From: Equus caballus
Taxonomy: Eukaryota; Chordata; Mammalia; Perissodactyla; Equidae
Direction of reading: 5' to 3'
DNA length: 64,000 bases
Assembly (NCBI RefSeq): GCF_041296265.1
Contig: NC_091706.1
Location: 53,246,501 to 53,310,500 of the forward strand
The position numbers and the translations under genes were made by a program. Position 1 is the first letter of the stretch. The number at the start of each line of letters is the position of its first letter. Below, piece by piece: positions 1 to 11,756 of this stretch. Below the pieces are notes generated by a model. The model was not told the origin of the DNA. It saw only the letters and a program-made list of their open reading frames with translations, and did not search any database.

Positions 1-254
1 GACACTCACAATGTTGTGGTTACTGGCATTCTCTGCTTGGCAGCTGAATATACTTTCCCCTGAGGGATCCTCACATGGTCAGGGGGCTGCAGCACCCTTT
101 ACTGAGATGGCCCTCTTTGTCTGGGCTGGGCTAAGTTCCCAACCCTTTGTAGAACTTGTATTTCTGAGACTAAAATGACAGGTGAGTGAGGAATGAGCAA
201 CCTGCCTTTTCTTGCTCAGTTCTCTGAACAAGTGTTCAGATTCATTTGAGCGTT

Positions 255-1024
255 TGATCAGACTTCTGTTTCAGATGGGATTTGGTGACTTGTTGCATAA
301 GAAGGATACAGAATGGGATGGTGGTGATATTTCTGGCTTGGAAGATTACGGAATGATGATGCCTTTGGCCTAGTAGTGACATCAAGGGGAGAAATATGAT
401 TAGGCTTTTATTTTGTTGCACCTGAAACATAGTCACGATTGCTGTTAAGCTGGAAGGACCCTGCATAGTAACACACATGTCAAGGATATTCAGTAGTCCT
501 AAACTTCATTTATGTCCCTGTCATGATGTCAAGGCCGCAGCTCACATTGAACAAAAGGCCTATGTTGAAACCTGCTGTCCACGTCATCTACAGTACAAGA
601 GATTAGCTTGTAATGGTGTTTTCCATTGTGGAAAGGCAGCACACTGAGAGAGGAGATGCTGCTTATAAAGTGAGAAAGACCTGAAGTCAATTCCAGGTGC
701 TCTTTTAACCATATGAGCTGTAAGGAAAATGACTTAACCTGAGTCTATACTTTCTCATCAGTAACAACTCGTACCCGGGGTGATAGTGAGGGTTTTTATG
801 TGCCTGGCACACAGTCATCTCTCAGATGCTATTGGTCCTATTTTATGGGATCAAGGACAGATTGATGAATTTTAGAAACTAAAGAACACACTCACAGCTC
901 TGAGGGTCAGAATACCAGCAAGGATCACCATCAACCTTGTCCAGTTCCTGAAGTCCCCATCCTTTGGAGGACCAGAGCAGGAACACTGATGACATCAATA
1001 TTGCAGAGCTCCACCAAGGGTCCA
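255..1024 (+). repeat. Block found inverted at the edge of copy B
   Basis: The reverse complement of this block is seen at 40189-40925, for example the stretch around 780-990 against 40250-40440 and 284-490 against 40720-40907. Similarity stops near 1024 on one side. On the other it stops at a TGATCA (255-260) that is also the join in copy B. A MIR-like SINE seems to lie inside at about 670-850. No gene is evident. Bases 1-254 show nothing I can assign. Confidence 0.85.
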
Positions 1025-1129
1025 AACTATGGTTTTGTTTTTCTCTGATTGTAAATTGATCTGATGAGAAAGTGTATGATATCAACAGTTCTATAATGCA
1101 GATTTGTCATTTTTATCCTTCACGCCTTA

Positions 1130-1262
1130 ATCAGGACAATGAGCTTTAGAAACATTAAGTGATTTATCCAAGGCCACACAGTTACCAAGTGATGAGGTCA
1201 AGATTCAAACCCAAGACAGTCTAACTGCAAAGCCCGATCACTCTAATTCTGTTTTGCTGCAT
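1130..1262 (+). repeat. MIR SINE
   Basis: The segment has the MIR core and tail pattern: a run like agtgatttatccaaggccac, then the acagttaccaagtgatgagg block and a final motif close to caaagcccgatcactctaat. It is an ancient mammalian SINE with no counterpart found in copy B. The following 1262-2310 holds no gene or repeat I can name. Confidence 0.7.
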
Positions 1263-2587
1263 CCTTGACAATGAACAGCTTTTCTAAAAAATGAAGAGGA
1301 AGAGCCGGCTTGTTACCAGTCGTTCACTCCCTATGCAGTTATTCCTACTTAGCACGTTTCTTAGGTTCTGAGTGTGACTGTCTGTGTTCACGTGGTCCCG
1401 CTGTTCCCAGAACATTGCTGACTGTGTCCCCAGATTTCTGGGGTCCAGGATCTCTGCAGTCTGCGCTGCTGTAGCTCTCTGGATGAAGCACCATAGGCAG
1501 TGAGAGGAGCTCGTGCATCCTGACGAAGCCCTTCCACCCTGCATACATGGCCCCGGGAGCAGAGGGAATGGATAAGATCTCTCAGCCTAGAGCTTCCTAG
1601 AAATCAATAAAAGGCCAGCAGCGTTCTGTCAGGAGCTGGCTGAGAGGCGGATGGCATAGGAGGGCTGTGGGGTGATCTGCATGGCCTCTAGCCAGCAGAG
1701 AGTTTGAGCAGGGCCGGGTTTGTGGAAGGACTCCAAGTGTACTTGCAATCCCGAAGCGGGTGTGTTTCAACTTTAACATAGGCCCTTGGGAGTTCTCGTG
1801 AATCTCCCTTTCTAGGGGCCAATAATGTTGTGAACATCCCCACGCTCTCCTCTCACATTCCTCACCCGGTTTTAATTTGTGCAGTCAGGTTTGCCATCAG
1901 AAGTTTTTGGATAAAGTATACGCAAGCAAGAAAATTGGCTTCTTTGAAAAATGGCATTAGTGCCCATAGTTTAAAAACGAACCGTGTGGTCTTATTCGTC
2001 AAACTTGTATCTCCTCCCACTGGTCAGCAAATTAGACTCCTCTCCCCAGTCTCTTCACAGTTAGGTGGGGCCTTGTGAACGAATCCTGGCCGGGTGAGTG
2101 TGTTAGAGGTTAGGTTTTCTCTACACAGGTCTGGCCCATGAAAACACGCCCATGTGGCCCACCAGGCTTTTTCCTTTTACAACTGAGTGGAATAAACCAA
2201 AGCGCCAAAGCCACATGTAAACTCACATATTTAAGATGGCCAAGGCACTAAGTAGAAGGTGCCTGGGTCCCTGAATCATTGTTTGGAGGAGAGCCGACCG
2301 GAGGAGTCAACTGATCAGGAATGCCTGCACTGAGGTGGTCCATGAAGGGAGGATAAGCCTGTGTGCTGCTGAAATCCTGGTATTTTCATGTTGATCTGTT
2401 TGAGCAGCTAACATTACCTTAACAGACAGAGGTCTGTAACAACATCATGTAACGAAGAAGGTTTTCCACGAGAAGTTACATTTCACATTCTAGAGACAGC
2501 AAATGCCCTCCCCCAAATGGAAAAGATAGATGAAAAATGTATTATCATAAGGTAAACATAGATCACTTACTGTTTTGAACAATTTTT

Positions 2588-3261
2588 TCAACTCAGTATA
2601 TTTGAAATATGAAACCTTGATTTTGATTTCATGTATTTTATAGCTGGCTCAGAAAATCTGGTGTAGATTCCTTTCTTGGATTTAACATACAATAATTCAA
2701 TTGATTGGGGAGTCATAAGACCAGTTCTGTTTCCTGATTGTCTTTGGAATTTAGTAAGTGGGGAAAAGCTTGCTTCGTTCATCCCACCGACAATGTTGGA
2801 GACACAGCAGCTGTATTCCTTCTGCTTCAGACAGCTGTTGATTCCTTGGAAGAACTTAGGGACAACATTCCCAAGTAAGGACAAGCCAGAAGATTTTCGG
2901 CTTGCTGCCTCCGTTTCATCCCGCTGCTCCAGACTGGCTGCAGAGTCCTTTAACCCGCAGATCTTACTCCAAGCTGTACGTAGTCTTCGGTGTGGGATAG
3001 GCTGAAGATCCGTACTGCAGTCTGTACGGATGAGGTTGAGAATCTGATGACAGAAACAGGCGGCTTGTGACTTCTGCATTTTGATGTCCCCTATTTTGTA
3101 GTCAAACGTGTTAAAGCAGGTCTTGCCATTCCGGTGTGACGGAGAAGCGATCCATTTCACAGATCTCAAAAGCATGAAGATTTCCTGTTTTTCACACTGA
3201 TGAGACCAGGGTGCGTTGGAGTAAGGCATCATCAGCACCGTTAGCGAATAGATTACGCCAT
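2588..3261 (-). pseudogene. Divergent type I interferon pseudogene
   Basis: I read this as a strongly diverged intronless type I interferon. An open frame of 216 codons runs to a stop at 2588-2590. It holds a block MQKSQAACFCHQILNLI that parallels the interferon QKxQAxSVLHEMLQQIFNLF helix. After about 77 residues comes KFFQGINSCLKQKEYSCC, parallel to the RYFxxIxxYLKEKKYSxCAW signature, and the spacing matches human IFN-omega almost exactly. Upstream, SLTVLMMPYSNAPWSHQC resembles the interferon signal peptide and first mature Cys. The conserved CAW is CVS here. An ATG at 3261-3259 sits where the start should be but is one base out of frame, and the tail is about 60 codons longer than usual. 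Copy B keeps only the 5' end and has the same length in the start region, so the frame lesion predates the duplication. The subtype is unknown; a living but aberrant gene using an internal ATG is possible but unlikely. Confidence 0.65.
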
Positions 3262-3289
3262 TGAGTTCCGTGATTCAGGGGACAACGGT

Positions 3290-3830
3290 GACACCGAGCG
3301 TGCGGCCACCGCTCAACAGCGCGCGCAAACCCCCTCCGCTGCCCCCAGCGGCCGGCAGGGGGCGCCCGCACTCGCCGTGACCGACCCTCCGGCGCCGCCC
3401 GCCCAGCGGGACCCGCCTGGGGCTCCGGCCGCGGACACGGGGAGACCCGGCGCGTCGCCGTCCGCGGGAGCCCGGCCCGGGCGAGGCGCCGCGGGGCTCA
3501 GGGACCGCGCGGGGCGGGACAACGCGGAGCAAACGCTTCCTTTCGGCCCGACGCCGCGGGGAGCTCCGCCGGGGCCCCGCCAGAGCCTTCCGCTGCCTGC
3601 GCCTGCCCGCGTCCATCCTTCCCTTTCTCCTGGAAGGTCGGGGCCACACCGTTTCCAAGAGCGCGCGCTCATTCGGGGACCGGCGGCTCGAGGTCAGAGC
3701 GTGCTGTGGGCTGTTTCCAGGTTCACGAGGCTTTCTGGGGAGAAAGACACGAATTCGGGGAAACGGAGACGCAGCTACAATGTGGACACAAATCTTCGGA
3801 ATATTGGGACTCTAGTGGAATGACTTGGGG
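3290..3830. promoter_or_regulatory. CpG island
   Basis: A sharply bounded GC-rich block dense in CpG, in a window that is otherwise AT-rich and CpG-poor. It lies immediately 5' of the dead interferon on the minus strand. Several long open frames cross it on both strands, but this is expected at such base composition and none is recognised. It may be an unannotated promoter or first exon. A perfect-looking CTCF core lies inside. Copy B holds a nearly identical island at 41170-41715. Confidence 0.75.
3352..3366 (+). promoter_or_regulatory. Putative CTCF site in CpG island
   Basis: The 15-mer ccggcagggggcgcc fits the CTCF core CCRSYAGRKGGCRS closely. The same 15 bases occur in copy B at 41237-41251. 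Prediction from motif only. Confidence 0.5.
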
Positions 3831-4291
3831 GCTTGGCCAGTGCCTGGGTCAGGCTTCTTGGAGCCTGAGGCAAAAGGCAAACTATTTCCCCCTGTATAAT
3901 TGTTTTTATTTTTTTTTCTAGCTAATTTTTCCTACAGCGTTAAAGGTGCTGAAAGCATATTAAAAACTGTATTAAAATTCACAACACTGTTTTAAGTTTC
4001 AAATTTTTAAATATATCCAAACCAGATTTCGTTATAATTTTACTTCCTTTGCTGTAATACAAGTAAATTATATATACTTCTTTGATAATCTTGTTTTCAT
4101 TGTTAAGAATTGCTGTTTTTGAAATTTTTGTGATCTGAAATAATTTTAATGAACTTTAGCTCACTGAAGTTTCATTTGCAACATCCCCCTGTGACTAGTA
4201 TTTTCTATAAAATGTTCAAAGCCACTTGCCAAATTGGATAAGGTTCCACTAAACCAAATCGGTGAATCATTTTAGAAGATCCAAACAGGAA

Positions 4292-4527
4292 GGGGCTGGC
4301 CCCGTGGCCGAGTGGTTAAGTTTGCGCGCTCCGCTGCAGGCGGCCCAGTGTTTCGTCGGTTCGAATCCTGGGCGCCGACATGGCACTGCTCGTCAGACCA
4401 CGCTGAGGCAGCGTCCCACATGCCACAACTAGAGGAACCCACAATGAAGAATACACAACTATGTACCGGGGGGCTTTGGGGAGAAAAAGGAAAAAATAAA
4501 AAAAAATCTAAAAAAAAAAAAAAAAAA
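4292..4527 (+). mobile_element. ERE SINE, private to copy A
   Basis: An equine ERE-type SINE with a tRNA-derived head containing A and B box-like parts (gtggccgagtgg, ggttcgaatcc), a body, and a long A-rich tail. It is flanked by an 18-bp target-site duplication agaagatccaaacaggaa at 4274-4291 and 4528-4545. Copy B at about 42185-42203 has the single empty site, so the insertion is younger than the duplication. Confidence 0.95.
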
Positions 4528-4545
4528 AGAAGATCCAAACAGGAA

Positions 4546-7020
4546 ACCGATTTTATGTTCCAAATTACTGACGACGAATCTTGCTTAAAACCATTTAAAA
4601 TGAAATTTCTGTAGAACTCCAATCCTCCAAAAATTTAGGAGCCAAGTCAGTGGCTGCTTTTTGAAAATCAGATGCATTCATTGAAAATAAATTTTCATTC
4701 ATTGAAAGTAAATAAATCCGAAGACACTTGTTTTTTTTTGTATTTCCATCTCCAAGTCGAAATTAGGATTCTATAAACTCCTATCCTCTAAAATATGCTT
4801 ATATCCCATAATCATTGATATTTCATTCAGTGATTCCTACATTTCCAATTTCATAATTTTTGTTTCTGTTTATTTTCGAATTTGGGAAGTGCACTCATGT
4901 CTGTTACGTTTTACATTCATCAACATATGTTCAAAGTTACTGTCTCTCATTTGTTGTAAGCCAAAGGGTGGGCCTTCTGTGAAGCCGGCTGCTTTTTATG
5001 TAGATGAGTTCTTTTCATTGTAGAGCATTATTAACTTATCTCACTCAGTTCTAAATATCATCCCACCAAGTGAAATTGTACACAAATGTATAATGTATTG
5101 GTGCCAAATTGCTTCAGATTCCTGCATAATGTACATTGTCATTTGATGTCATATCTTGCAGTGTTTGGTACACAGCTGTAGTTTGTGTGTGAAGCGCCAT
5201 GACTGCATTTGACCTTGAGACCCATCAGGTTCTCTAAATGTTTTTAAGGTAGTTTTTCAGACAGGCAAAACTACAAAAATGCATTTATCCTTTGTCCAAT
5301 ACTTAAAAATGTTATCATATTTCAAGTCAGAAAAGCAGCGTTGTTGCAGATTAAATCAACCTTATGAGCTGAATAAATTATGCACAAATTTAGCATCATC
5401 ATTTCTGAGGGAAATAATGGACTGTTCATTATTGTATGCACTTGCCGTCTTTCTGCTATTTTCCTATCCTTGGCCAAGAGAATTTTTATGTCAATATTAT
5501 ATTTTTTCCGTTTATTAATTTCATAAGCTAAACATTTCCAGGTTTTTCTTTCATTTCAATAAAGTCAATAAATCTTTTTTCTATTGTTTTGTCATTTTTC
5601 TTAATGAGAACATCCCTAAGTCTGACATATTTGTTCACAATGGGCTACAAATGGTGTATAAACAAAAAATAAGGTAAAGTATTTTTCTTATATTCTTGAT
5701 AGTAGTTCAGATCTAATATAGTTTCCTAGTAGAACTATGAATTTCTTTGGAAGTTTATTACACAAATAAGACACAGATTCCTTGTTATAATTATATTTCA
5801 ACTAAATTTAGAAGCATTCCAGCATCGGACTTCCAGTGATTTCTTGTGATCCTCCAACAGCTAATTTTTTTGGCAGGAAACATAACAACATATAAAATCC
5901 TTGCAAAATTTCCATTTTGGTTTCTCTGATTTTATCACTGTCTGTATAGCATCATCTATTAAATTGTAAGTTTGAATAGAGTTTAAATACTTCTGTTTTA
6001 GAAAAGCATCAGGATGAAAGATGGAAGTTTTGTGGTTACAAAGTCGTTTTAACTTCTAACTTTGAAACTTTTTTTGTGTGTTTAGAATATTTCATTCTGT
6101 GTTATTGCTTAAATTGTATGCATGGAAAACAAAATGTTCTTTGGAATAATTATGCCAATCCCAATGAATGAATTTGCTATTAGCATATTTATTTTTAAAA
6201 TATAGATCTTGAAAATCTTTGGCCATCATGCGAAATAGATTTTCTAAAACATCTATCTTGTCCCTCGTGTAAGGTGACCAGCTCTTTAGAGAACCAATGT
6301 GAGACATAGGCAAACCAGACCAAAAAAATTATATAGATATAATTTATAATCAATAATTTTACATGTGTTACTACTTTAACATAAAAATGTGAATAGATGT
6401 TTTCTTGAAATTATATCTTACTTTGATTATTTACTTTCTTGCAACATAAATGCTACCGTATCAGCAGAACAACCATAGGACTAATTAAGAGACAATTAGT
6501 AGAAACTAATACACTAATTAAGCCCAATCTGTGTGAAAAATGTTCTATTTTTTCTATCATCTGTTACAATTAATTGTAACTCTTTTGAACTATTTATTGG
6601 CTATGCAAATTTTGTTGGTTATACTATTGTGTAGTCTTAAGATATATACATACAAGACTTCTGAAAAGGAGACCTAAACACAACGGGACTGAGCACAATT
6701 ATTTATATTAAATAGTTAACAACAATGCTGTTTCTTTCTGTTCTATGATGCAGTAGGATATTTTTACTTTTTTCCAGTGGTACTTCCCCGATTGGCCTGC
6801 AGTTGGGGGAGCATCCTTGTTTTCTTTTATGGAGTGGGAAAATGGAATACAGTCAAATGCAAAGCTCCTTTTGAGTTGCTGCTCTGCTCTTATCAAGTCC
6901 ACATTAGACTGATTCCTGGGTCCGTCTACTGTGACGACATCAAGCTAAATTTCCTCTCAAAAAAAAGTGTTTGAGCATGAAATACTTAACGCAGCATTTC
7001 TTCATACTATCCTGTGAATA
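4546..7020. other. AT-rich intergenic DNA, no gene seen
   Basis: AT-rich sequence matched in copy B at about 42200-44660 with scattered differences and small indels. Short open frames are not kept between copies. Nothing else is recognised. The stretch 3831-4273 on the other side of the ERE is likewise plain AT-rich DNA. Confidence 0.6.
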
Positions 7021-7188
7021 GCAGAGCGGCCATTTTCTGTGAGACAACATGCTAACACGCTGGATGCCCAGAAAATACTTCCACTGTGCTCTGAGCTTTC
7101 TCTCTGCTGGGTGAGGCGCGGTTCTAACCCCGTGTGCCTGCGCTCTGCTCCTGCACAGGCCTGCAGACCCCGCCCCGTCCCAGAGTTT

Positions 7189-7203
7189 CCATTAGGGGGC
7201 GCC
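7189..7203 (+). promoter_or_regulatory. Putative CTCF site
   Basis: The 15-mer ccattagggggcgcc fits the CTCF core with one off-consensus base. It sits in a small GC-rich patch (about 7100-7260) in AT-rich surroundings. Copy B carries the same site with one change in a tolerant position at 44834-44848. Motif evidence only. Confidence 0.5.
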
Positions 7204-7944
7204 AGTGTGCCCGTCACCGAGAGCGTCAGGGGAGCCGCAATCACAGCTCCTCTTGGCGAGTCTTGGTTGACCGTGGACCATACAGACGATTATGATCTGT
7301 AGTATTATGTGAAAGCAGGTATCTTTTACGATGTTCAGACTCTCAGTAACTTGCAATCTTATTTTCTTTAGTTCTTAAAATATCCTATGTGATGGTTACT
7401 ACGATTATGCTTTTTTTTTAAAGATGAGAAAACACAAAACTGATCATTTGATTTCACCACAGCCACAGATTTCGTCAGAAAGCAGGGTTTCTCCTGCCTC
7501 CCAGTCCGGCGTCTTCACTGGCACTGAGTCTTCAGTTCGCTGCACTGTCTCTGCTGAGCTGTAATTAAACACGGTCATTGCTTTAATGTCTGTCTTTCCT
7601 GCTTCCTGGAAGGGACCCTACGTGGAGGCAGAAAAATGTCAGTATTGAAGAGAAGCAACGGGACAAGGGAGAAATGTCTGGGTTGAGTTGGTTGGGCGCA
7701 GACAGTCTGGTATTCTAATCCAGACTTTTAATGACCGTGTCTTCTTGGGAAAATTGTATAACCTATTTAGTAATAGTAATAATATTGAAAATAATATTTA
7801 CCTTACAGGTAACAAATATATGAGAGAAAAAGTCAGCCACTGCATGTAAGGCTGTGAAGAGACTTTAAACCATCAATGGTGGCTTGTAGCTATGACCTCA
7901 GAGGTTCAAGAGCTTGTGCAGGAGCAGCCCTGGTAGGAAGGTTG

Positions 7945-9190
7945 TTTCCTTTCTTTAAACTTTGTTTTTGATTTATAACTTACGTATAGTAAAATGCACT
8001 AATGAGTATATATCTTGTTGTATTTTTAGGTATAGATGATACCGAGATCAATATATAGAACGTTTTCAGAATCTCAGAAATCTTGCTGTGCCTTCTCCCA
8101 CTGCATAGCCCCAGGCCAAAGGTAACCACGAATCTATGGTCTCTGTTACTAGATATTTGCTTTGTCTGTTTTTGAATTTTATATAAGTGGCATCGTACAT
8201 TAGGTAGCTCATATCTGTCCTTTAATCCAATATGTCTGTAACCAAGTCACTCTCCAATGAAAACTATGTAATTTCCGGTTAAAAAACACGTCTTTGTCAA
8301 CACTTGTTTTGTAATTAGGCTTATTGTTTTCGATTTGCATTTCTTCAAGAAATAATTATGTTGAAAACATTTTTCAGGTGCTTATTAACCCTTTTGTGAA
8401 GACTCTGTTGAAGTCTTTCTCCATTTTTCTTTCTGCCCTTGTAATGGATTTTTAGAAATTCTTAATTTATTCAGGATATGAGTCTGACACTTCATTTTCT
8501 CGATTACTCCATGCGCTCTGTGGTTGTCTTTTCACTCTATTAGTGTTGTCTTTTGATGGTTGACGCTCTTAATCATAATATAGATCAATGTATCAATCTT
8601 TCCTACAATGGATGAGGATTTTGTGTGTCCTGTATATGAATCCTTTGCCTACCTTAAGGTCAAAAAGATACATTTATATGTACTCTTCTAGAATATTTAT
8701 AGTTTTAGCTTTTACATTTAGGTCTATGATTTATCTCAAATTAATTTTTACGTAAAGTTGAGGGATGAGTCAAAGTTCTCTTTTGTTCCATATACATAGC
8801 CAATTGTCCAAGCTCCATTTGTTGAGAAGCATACTCCTTCCTCCAGTTCAGTTAACTGACACCATAATTGTGATCAGTTGATGGTATTTGGATGGGTCTG
8901 TTTCTGCACTCTCCATCAGCACACTATAGCTTTATAATAATTCTTGCTATTTGGAAATATAAGGCTTCTATTTGTATTCTTCTTTGAAATCTCCTTGGTT
9001 ATTCCAAACCCCTGGCATTTGCATATCCAATTCGACTCAGCTTGTCCATTTCCACACAAAACTTGGCTGTAATTTTATTTGGATCACATAAGGTCTGTAA
9101 ATCAATGTGAGAAAAACTAAAATGATAACACCATTGGGTGGTCCAGTCTATGAACATGGTCTATCCATTCATTTATATAAGTATTTTTAA
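7945..9190 (-). mobile_element. Degenerate L1 3' portion
   Basis: Reads as the reverse complement of an old LINE-1 3' part. Typical antisense phrases include the run near 8080-8170 (cttctcccactgcatagccc), ccaattgtccaagctccatt near 8800 and ggcatttgcatatccaattc near 9020. It is shared with copy B (45600-47060), where a younger ERE splits it. It does not code. Confidence 0.75.
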
Positions 9191-9689
9191 TTTGTGACGC
9201 ATTTGTTGTTAATCATAGAGAAGTTGTTGGGGGGCGGTAAACTGGACAGGGCACAGAGAGTCTGGCTATCCTCTTGGTTGCTCTAGACACTGCCGATTAC
9301 TCTGCATTTCTACACGGTCATCTTGTTTTTGACTCCAAGTCAAAAGGAAGCAGGCCTGTGAAGGGAAATGGCAGAGCTGGTGGTTTGGAGTTGTAGCGTG
9401 TGGGGGATGGAGGGAGTGAGGAGGTTTATTGTTTTATGAGGACCTTGACAGGCTTGGGACAACAAAGGCAGCAGACCCACCAGGATGGCACTTCTTGGGT
9501 CCACAGCCGGTGTGTTACCTCCGTCAGTCAGAAGAGGGAGCTCCGGGCTCTGCCCAATCTGTCTTCTCAGGAACCCTTGACTGAGGTTTCTTCTGAATGC
9601 TGAATCCCTGAAAGGGAACTCAGAGCTCTGTGCTTCCCCAGGAGAAAATGCCTTGAGACAAATAAAGTCTGTATGTGATTCTTCCCTTT

Positions 9690-9885
9690 GTACCCTTTTT
9701 GACCTTCACTCACTAGCTGTGTGACCTTGAGGCAGTTACTAAACCTTTTTGAGACTTAGTTTCCTGACCTGCAAAATAGCCATCACTTCGTGGTCCTACC
9801 GGAGGGATGCTTGTGAAGAGGACTAAATCCGGTTACGTACATCAGAGCTCGGCACACTGCCTGGATGGTAGCTGCTCATGGCAGG
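9690..9885 (+). repeat. MIR SINE
   Basis: Clear MIR: tcactagctgtgtgacctt, then a cagttactaaacc block, cctgacctgcaaaatagcca, and a degenerate tail. The copy B counterpart is 47592-47785. Confidence 0.85.
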
Positions 9886-9959
9886 AACAGGCATAATAAT
9901 GCACGTTCCCAAGGGGTTCAGCACAGACAGAAAGGCAGCCATGCTGTCAGGGGCCCAAA

Positions 9960-10890
9960 GAGCTCCTAGGAAATCTCCAATTTCCCAGTGTAAGCTCTGG
10001 GAACCTCAGCGCACTCTCTATCCCACCTGAATTTCCTTGTCTCCCCTGCTTCCCGGTTTCTCACTGGCCTGAGACTGGAGCTAATCCACTGCACCTGCCT
10101 TGGCCTTGGGTTTGGGGAGAGTGTGGCCTCGGAGATGCAGAGCAGCAGGAAAAGTGGGTACCATTTTCCAGGAATTCTGATGAACAGGACAAGGGGGCCC
10201 GGCTGCAGACTTGCATCTCTGGAAAAATAACAAACCCAGCTAGATGGCAGGGGTATAAAGCAGAGTTCTTTCTCCCTCTGGTGTCTGTGCCCTGGAAGGA
10301 GACAGAGACGCCGGTTCCCCGACATACTCATATGGCTTGGGTATCCCATGAAGAGTACCATAAAGGGATGCCACTTAGCAGTGTCCCAGAAGTGGCTGAG
10401 ACTTGCCCTGTTTAGGCTTGCGGGGCACGGAAATGTTTTACAATCCTGTGGGGTTGAGGGGGAGCGGGGAGGCAGAGCATCCCGCAGATAGTAGGGATGA
10501 GCTCCGGGCAAACGCAAGAGCTGACATATTCCTCTGGACATCCTGAGAGCCATCAGATTGTAACTGTGGGGCCAGAGAGCGGGGCACAGGGTAGAAGCAG
10601 CAGCCCCATCCTCTGGGTCCAGAGCCCCTGCTTGTCTTTCCCATTTCAATTCCGTTTATATGGGGGCTCAGGCGGCATTTCTTCTCCTATACGGTGGAGG
10701 TCCCCTTCTCACCTCTTATCTTGTATATTCCGTGTGGTTCCCTTGGATTTTAAATTCCTTGAAGGCAGGGGCCAGAAACTATACTAGTTTGCAGGCACAT
10801 TTACAAAGAACATTTTACAGGTGGTTTGCAATTTTTAATGTGGGTGGTTCTATAAATCAAGTTGAAATTAAAACAGCCATGTTGACTTTT
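9960..10890. other. Non-coding DNA 3' of IFN-beta, copy A
   Basis: Moderately GC-rich sequence. A 227-codon frame spans 9966-10649 on the minus strand, but in copy B (47861-48576) the same DNA is split among different frames, so I do not call it a gene. A short L2-like tail (ccttgaaggcaggggccag) is seen near 10755-10780. Confidence 0.6.
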
Positions 10891-10903
10891 GTTTCATAAA
10901 TAA

Positions 10904-10951
10904 TTTATTTCCAAGGTAAAGGTTTAAATAAATAAATAAATAAATAAATAA
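10904..10951 (-). terminator. IFN-beta copy A poly(A) signal and AU-rich element
   Basis: On the minus strand an AATAAA (10904-10909) ends the 3' untranslated region of the IFN-beta gene. Just before it, at 10925-10951, lie six overlapping ATTTA pentamers in a TTTA repeat. Such AU-rich elements make interferon and other cytokine mRNAs short-lived. Copy B has four pentamers. Confidence 0.85.
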
Positions 10952-11100
10952 GTTAATTCATAAGTTAGTAAAAAATTTAAAGTCTGTAACTGTCCAGTGC
11001 AGTGTCTTAGCTGTCAGTCACGTCAAGAGCCTCTGCTGGTGAGGACGCCTGCAGTCACTGTCAGCATTGTCCCTTCTCCGAGGTGCAGGCTGGGAGATCC

Positions 11101-11661
11101 TCAGTTTTGGAGGTAATCTATGAGTCCGTTAAGGAAGGCCAAGCTTCTGAGCATTTCCGCTTGGACCACTGTCCAGGCACAGTGGCTGTACTTCTTGGCC
11201 TTCAGGTACTGCACGATCCTTCCGTAGTATTTCTTCAGGCGCAGAATGGTTGTGTTTCCCCAGGTGGAGCTTTCCTCCTCCATTATTTCCTCCAGGTTTG
11301 TCTCCAGACGGTCCATCTGCAGATGGACTTTCACAAGGAGGTTCTCAACGATGGTCTCATTCCAGCCAGTGCTAGCGAAATTTCTTCTGAAAATACGCAA
11401 GGTGTGCTGGAGCATCTCATAGATGACCAATGCGGCATCCTCCTTCTGAAACTGCTGTGCTTGCTCAATCTCCTCAGGGACCTGGAAGTTCATTGTGTCC
11501 TCGGGGCAACGTTGAGGGGCTCCATTCAACTGCCGCAGGAGCTTCTGACATGCTGAATTGCTGCTTCTTAGTTGGGACCGAAGCAAGTCATAGTTCACAG
11601 AAAGAGCCGTGGTGGAGACACACAGCAGGAGGGCCATTGGGAGGATCCACCTGTAGGTCAT
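11101..11661 (-). CDS. IFNB1: Interferon beta, copy A
   Basis: Encodes a secreted antiviral cytokine that binds the IFNAR1/IFNAR2 receptor and drives JAK-STAT signalling. The frame gives 186 residues, the usual IFN-beta length. The ATG at 11659-11661 is chosen because MTYRWILPMALLLC is the family start; an upstream in-frame extension of 19 codons is non-canonical. A signal peptide covers about residues 1-21 and the mature chain begins SVNYDLL. Cys38, Cys52 and Cys161 correspond to human mature Cys17, 31 and 141, so the disulphide pair is kept. N-glycosylation sequons are NET (101) and NTT (136). Helix D shows YYGRIVQYLKAKKYSHCAW. The gene is intronless, as expected, with the enhanceosome at 11797-11843 and TATA box upstream and the AU-rich 3' end downstream. 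It differs from copy B at 15 residues. Arg43 replaces the Trp found in human IFN-beta and in copy B. Confidence 0.97.
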   Translation of the reverse strand: MTYRWILPMALLLCVSTTALSVNYDLLRSQLRSSNSACQKLLRQLNGAPQRCPEDTMNFQVPEEIEQAQQFQKEDAALVIYEMLQHTLRIFRRNFASTGWNETIVENLLVKVHLQMDRLETNLEEIMEEESSTWGNTTILRLKKYYGRIVQYLKAKKYSHCAWTVVQAEMLRSLAFLNGLIDYLQN

Positions 11662-11756
11662 GATGAAGACAGGAACAGCGTTGCCTTTACTCCCTAGGAG
11701 CCCAAGTGGAGGCGGCAAGGGCTTGAGGTTGAATGTCCTTCTTCCATGAGTGTGGG

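Noticed and set aside
1284-1548. Minus-strand peptides reminiscent of an MHC class I-like alpha-1 stretch (MFWEQRDHVNTDSHTQNLRN).
   Set aside because: The resemblance rests on a few scattered residues, the flanks do not fit, and there is no splice or domain context. I consider it coincidence unless a profile search says otherwise.
3275-3823. Long Arg/Pro/Gly-rich open frames on both strands of the CpG island (also 41076-41710).
   Set aside because: Frames in several phases are long because GC-rich DNA lacks stops. Near-identity of the DNA means frame conservation carries no information. No signal, domain or known start was recognised, including the HACD4 N-terminus I expected near this locus.
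4312-4614. Open frames across the ERE SINEs at 4.3, 24.4, 22.9 and 36.4 kb.
   Set aside because: They are products of SINE sequence and A-rich tails, not genes. The tRNA-like heads are also not functional tRNA genes, since the cloverleaf is not complete.
9966-10649. A 227-codon open frame on the minus strand just 3' of IFN-beta copy A.
   Set aside because: In copy B (47861-48576) the same DNA is distributed over different shorter frames, and the peptide has no recognisable domain. The reading frame is not preserved, so it looks like chance in moderately GC-rich DNA.
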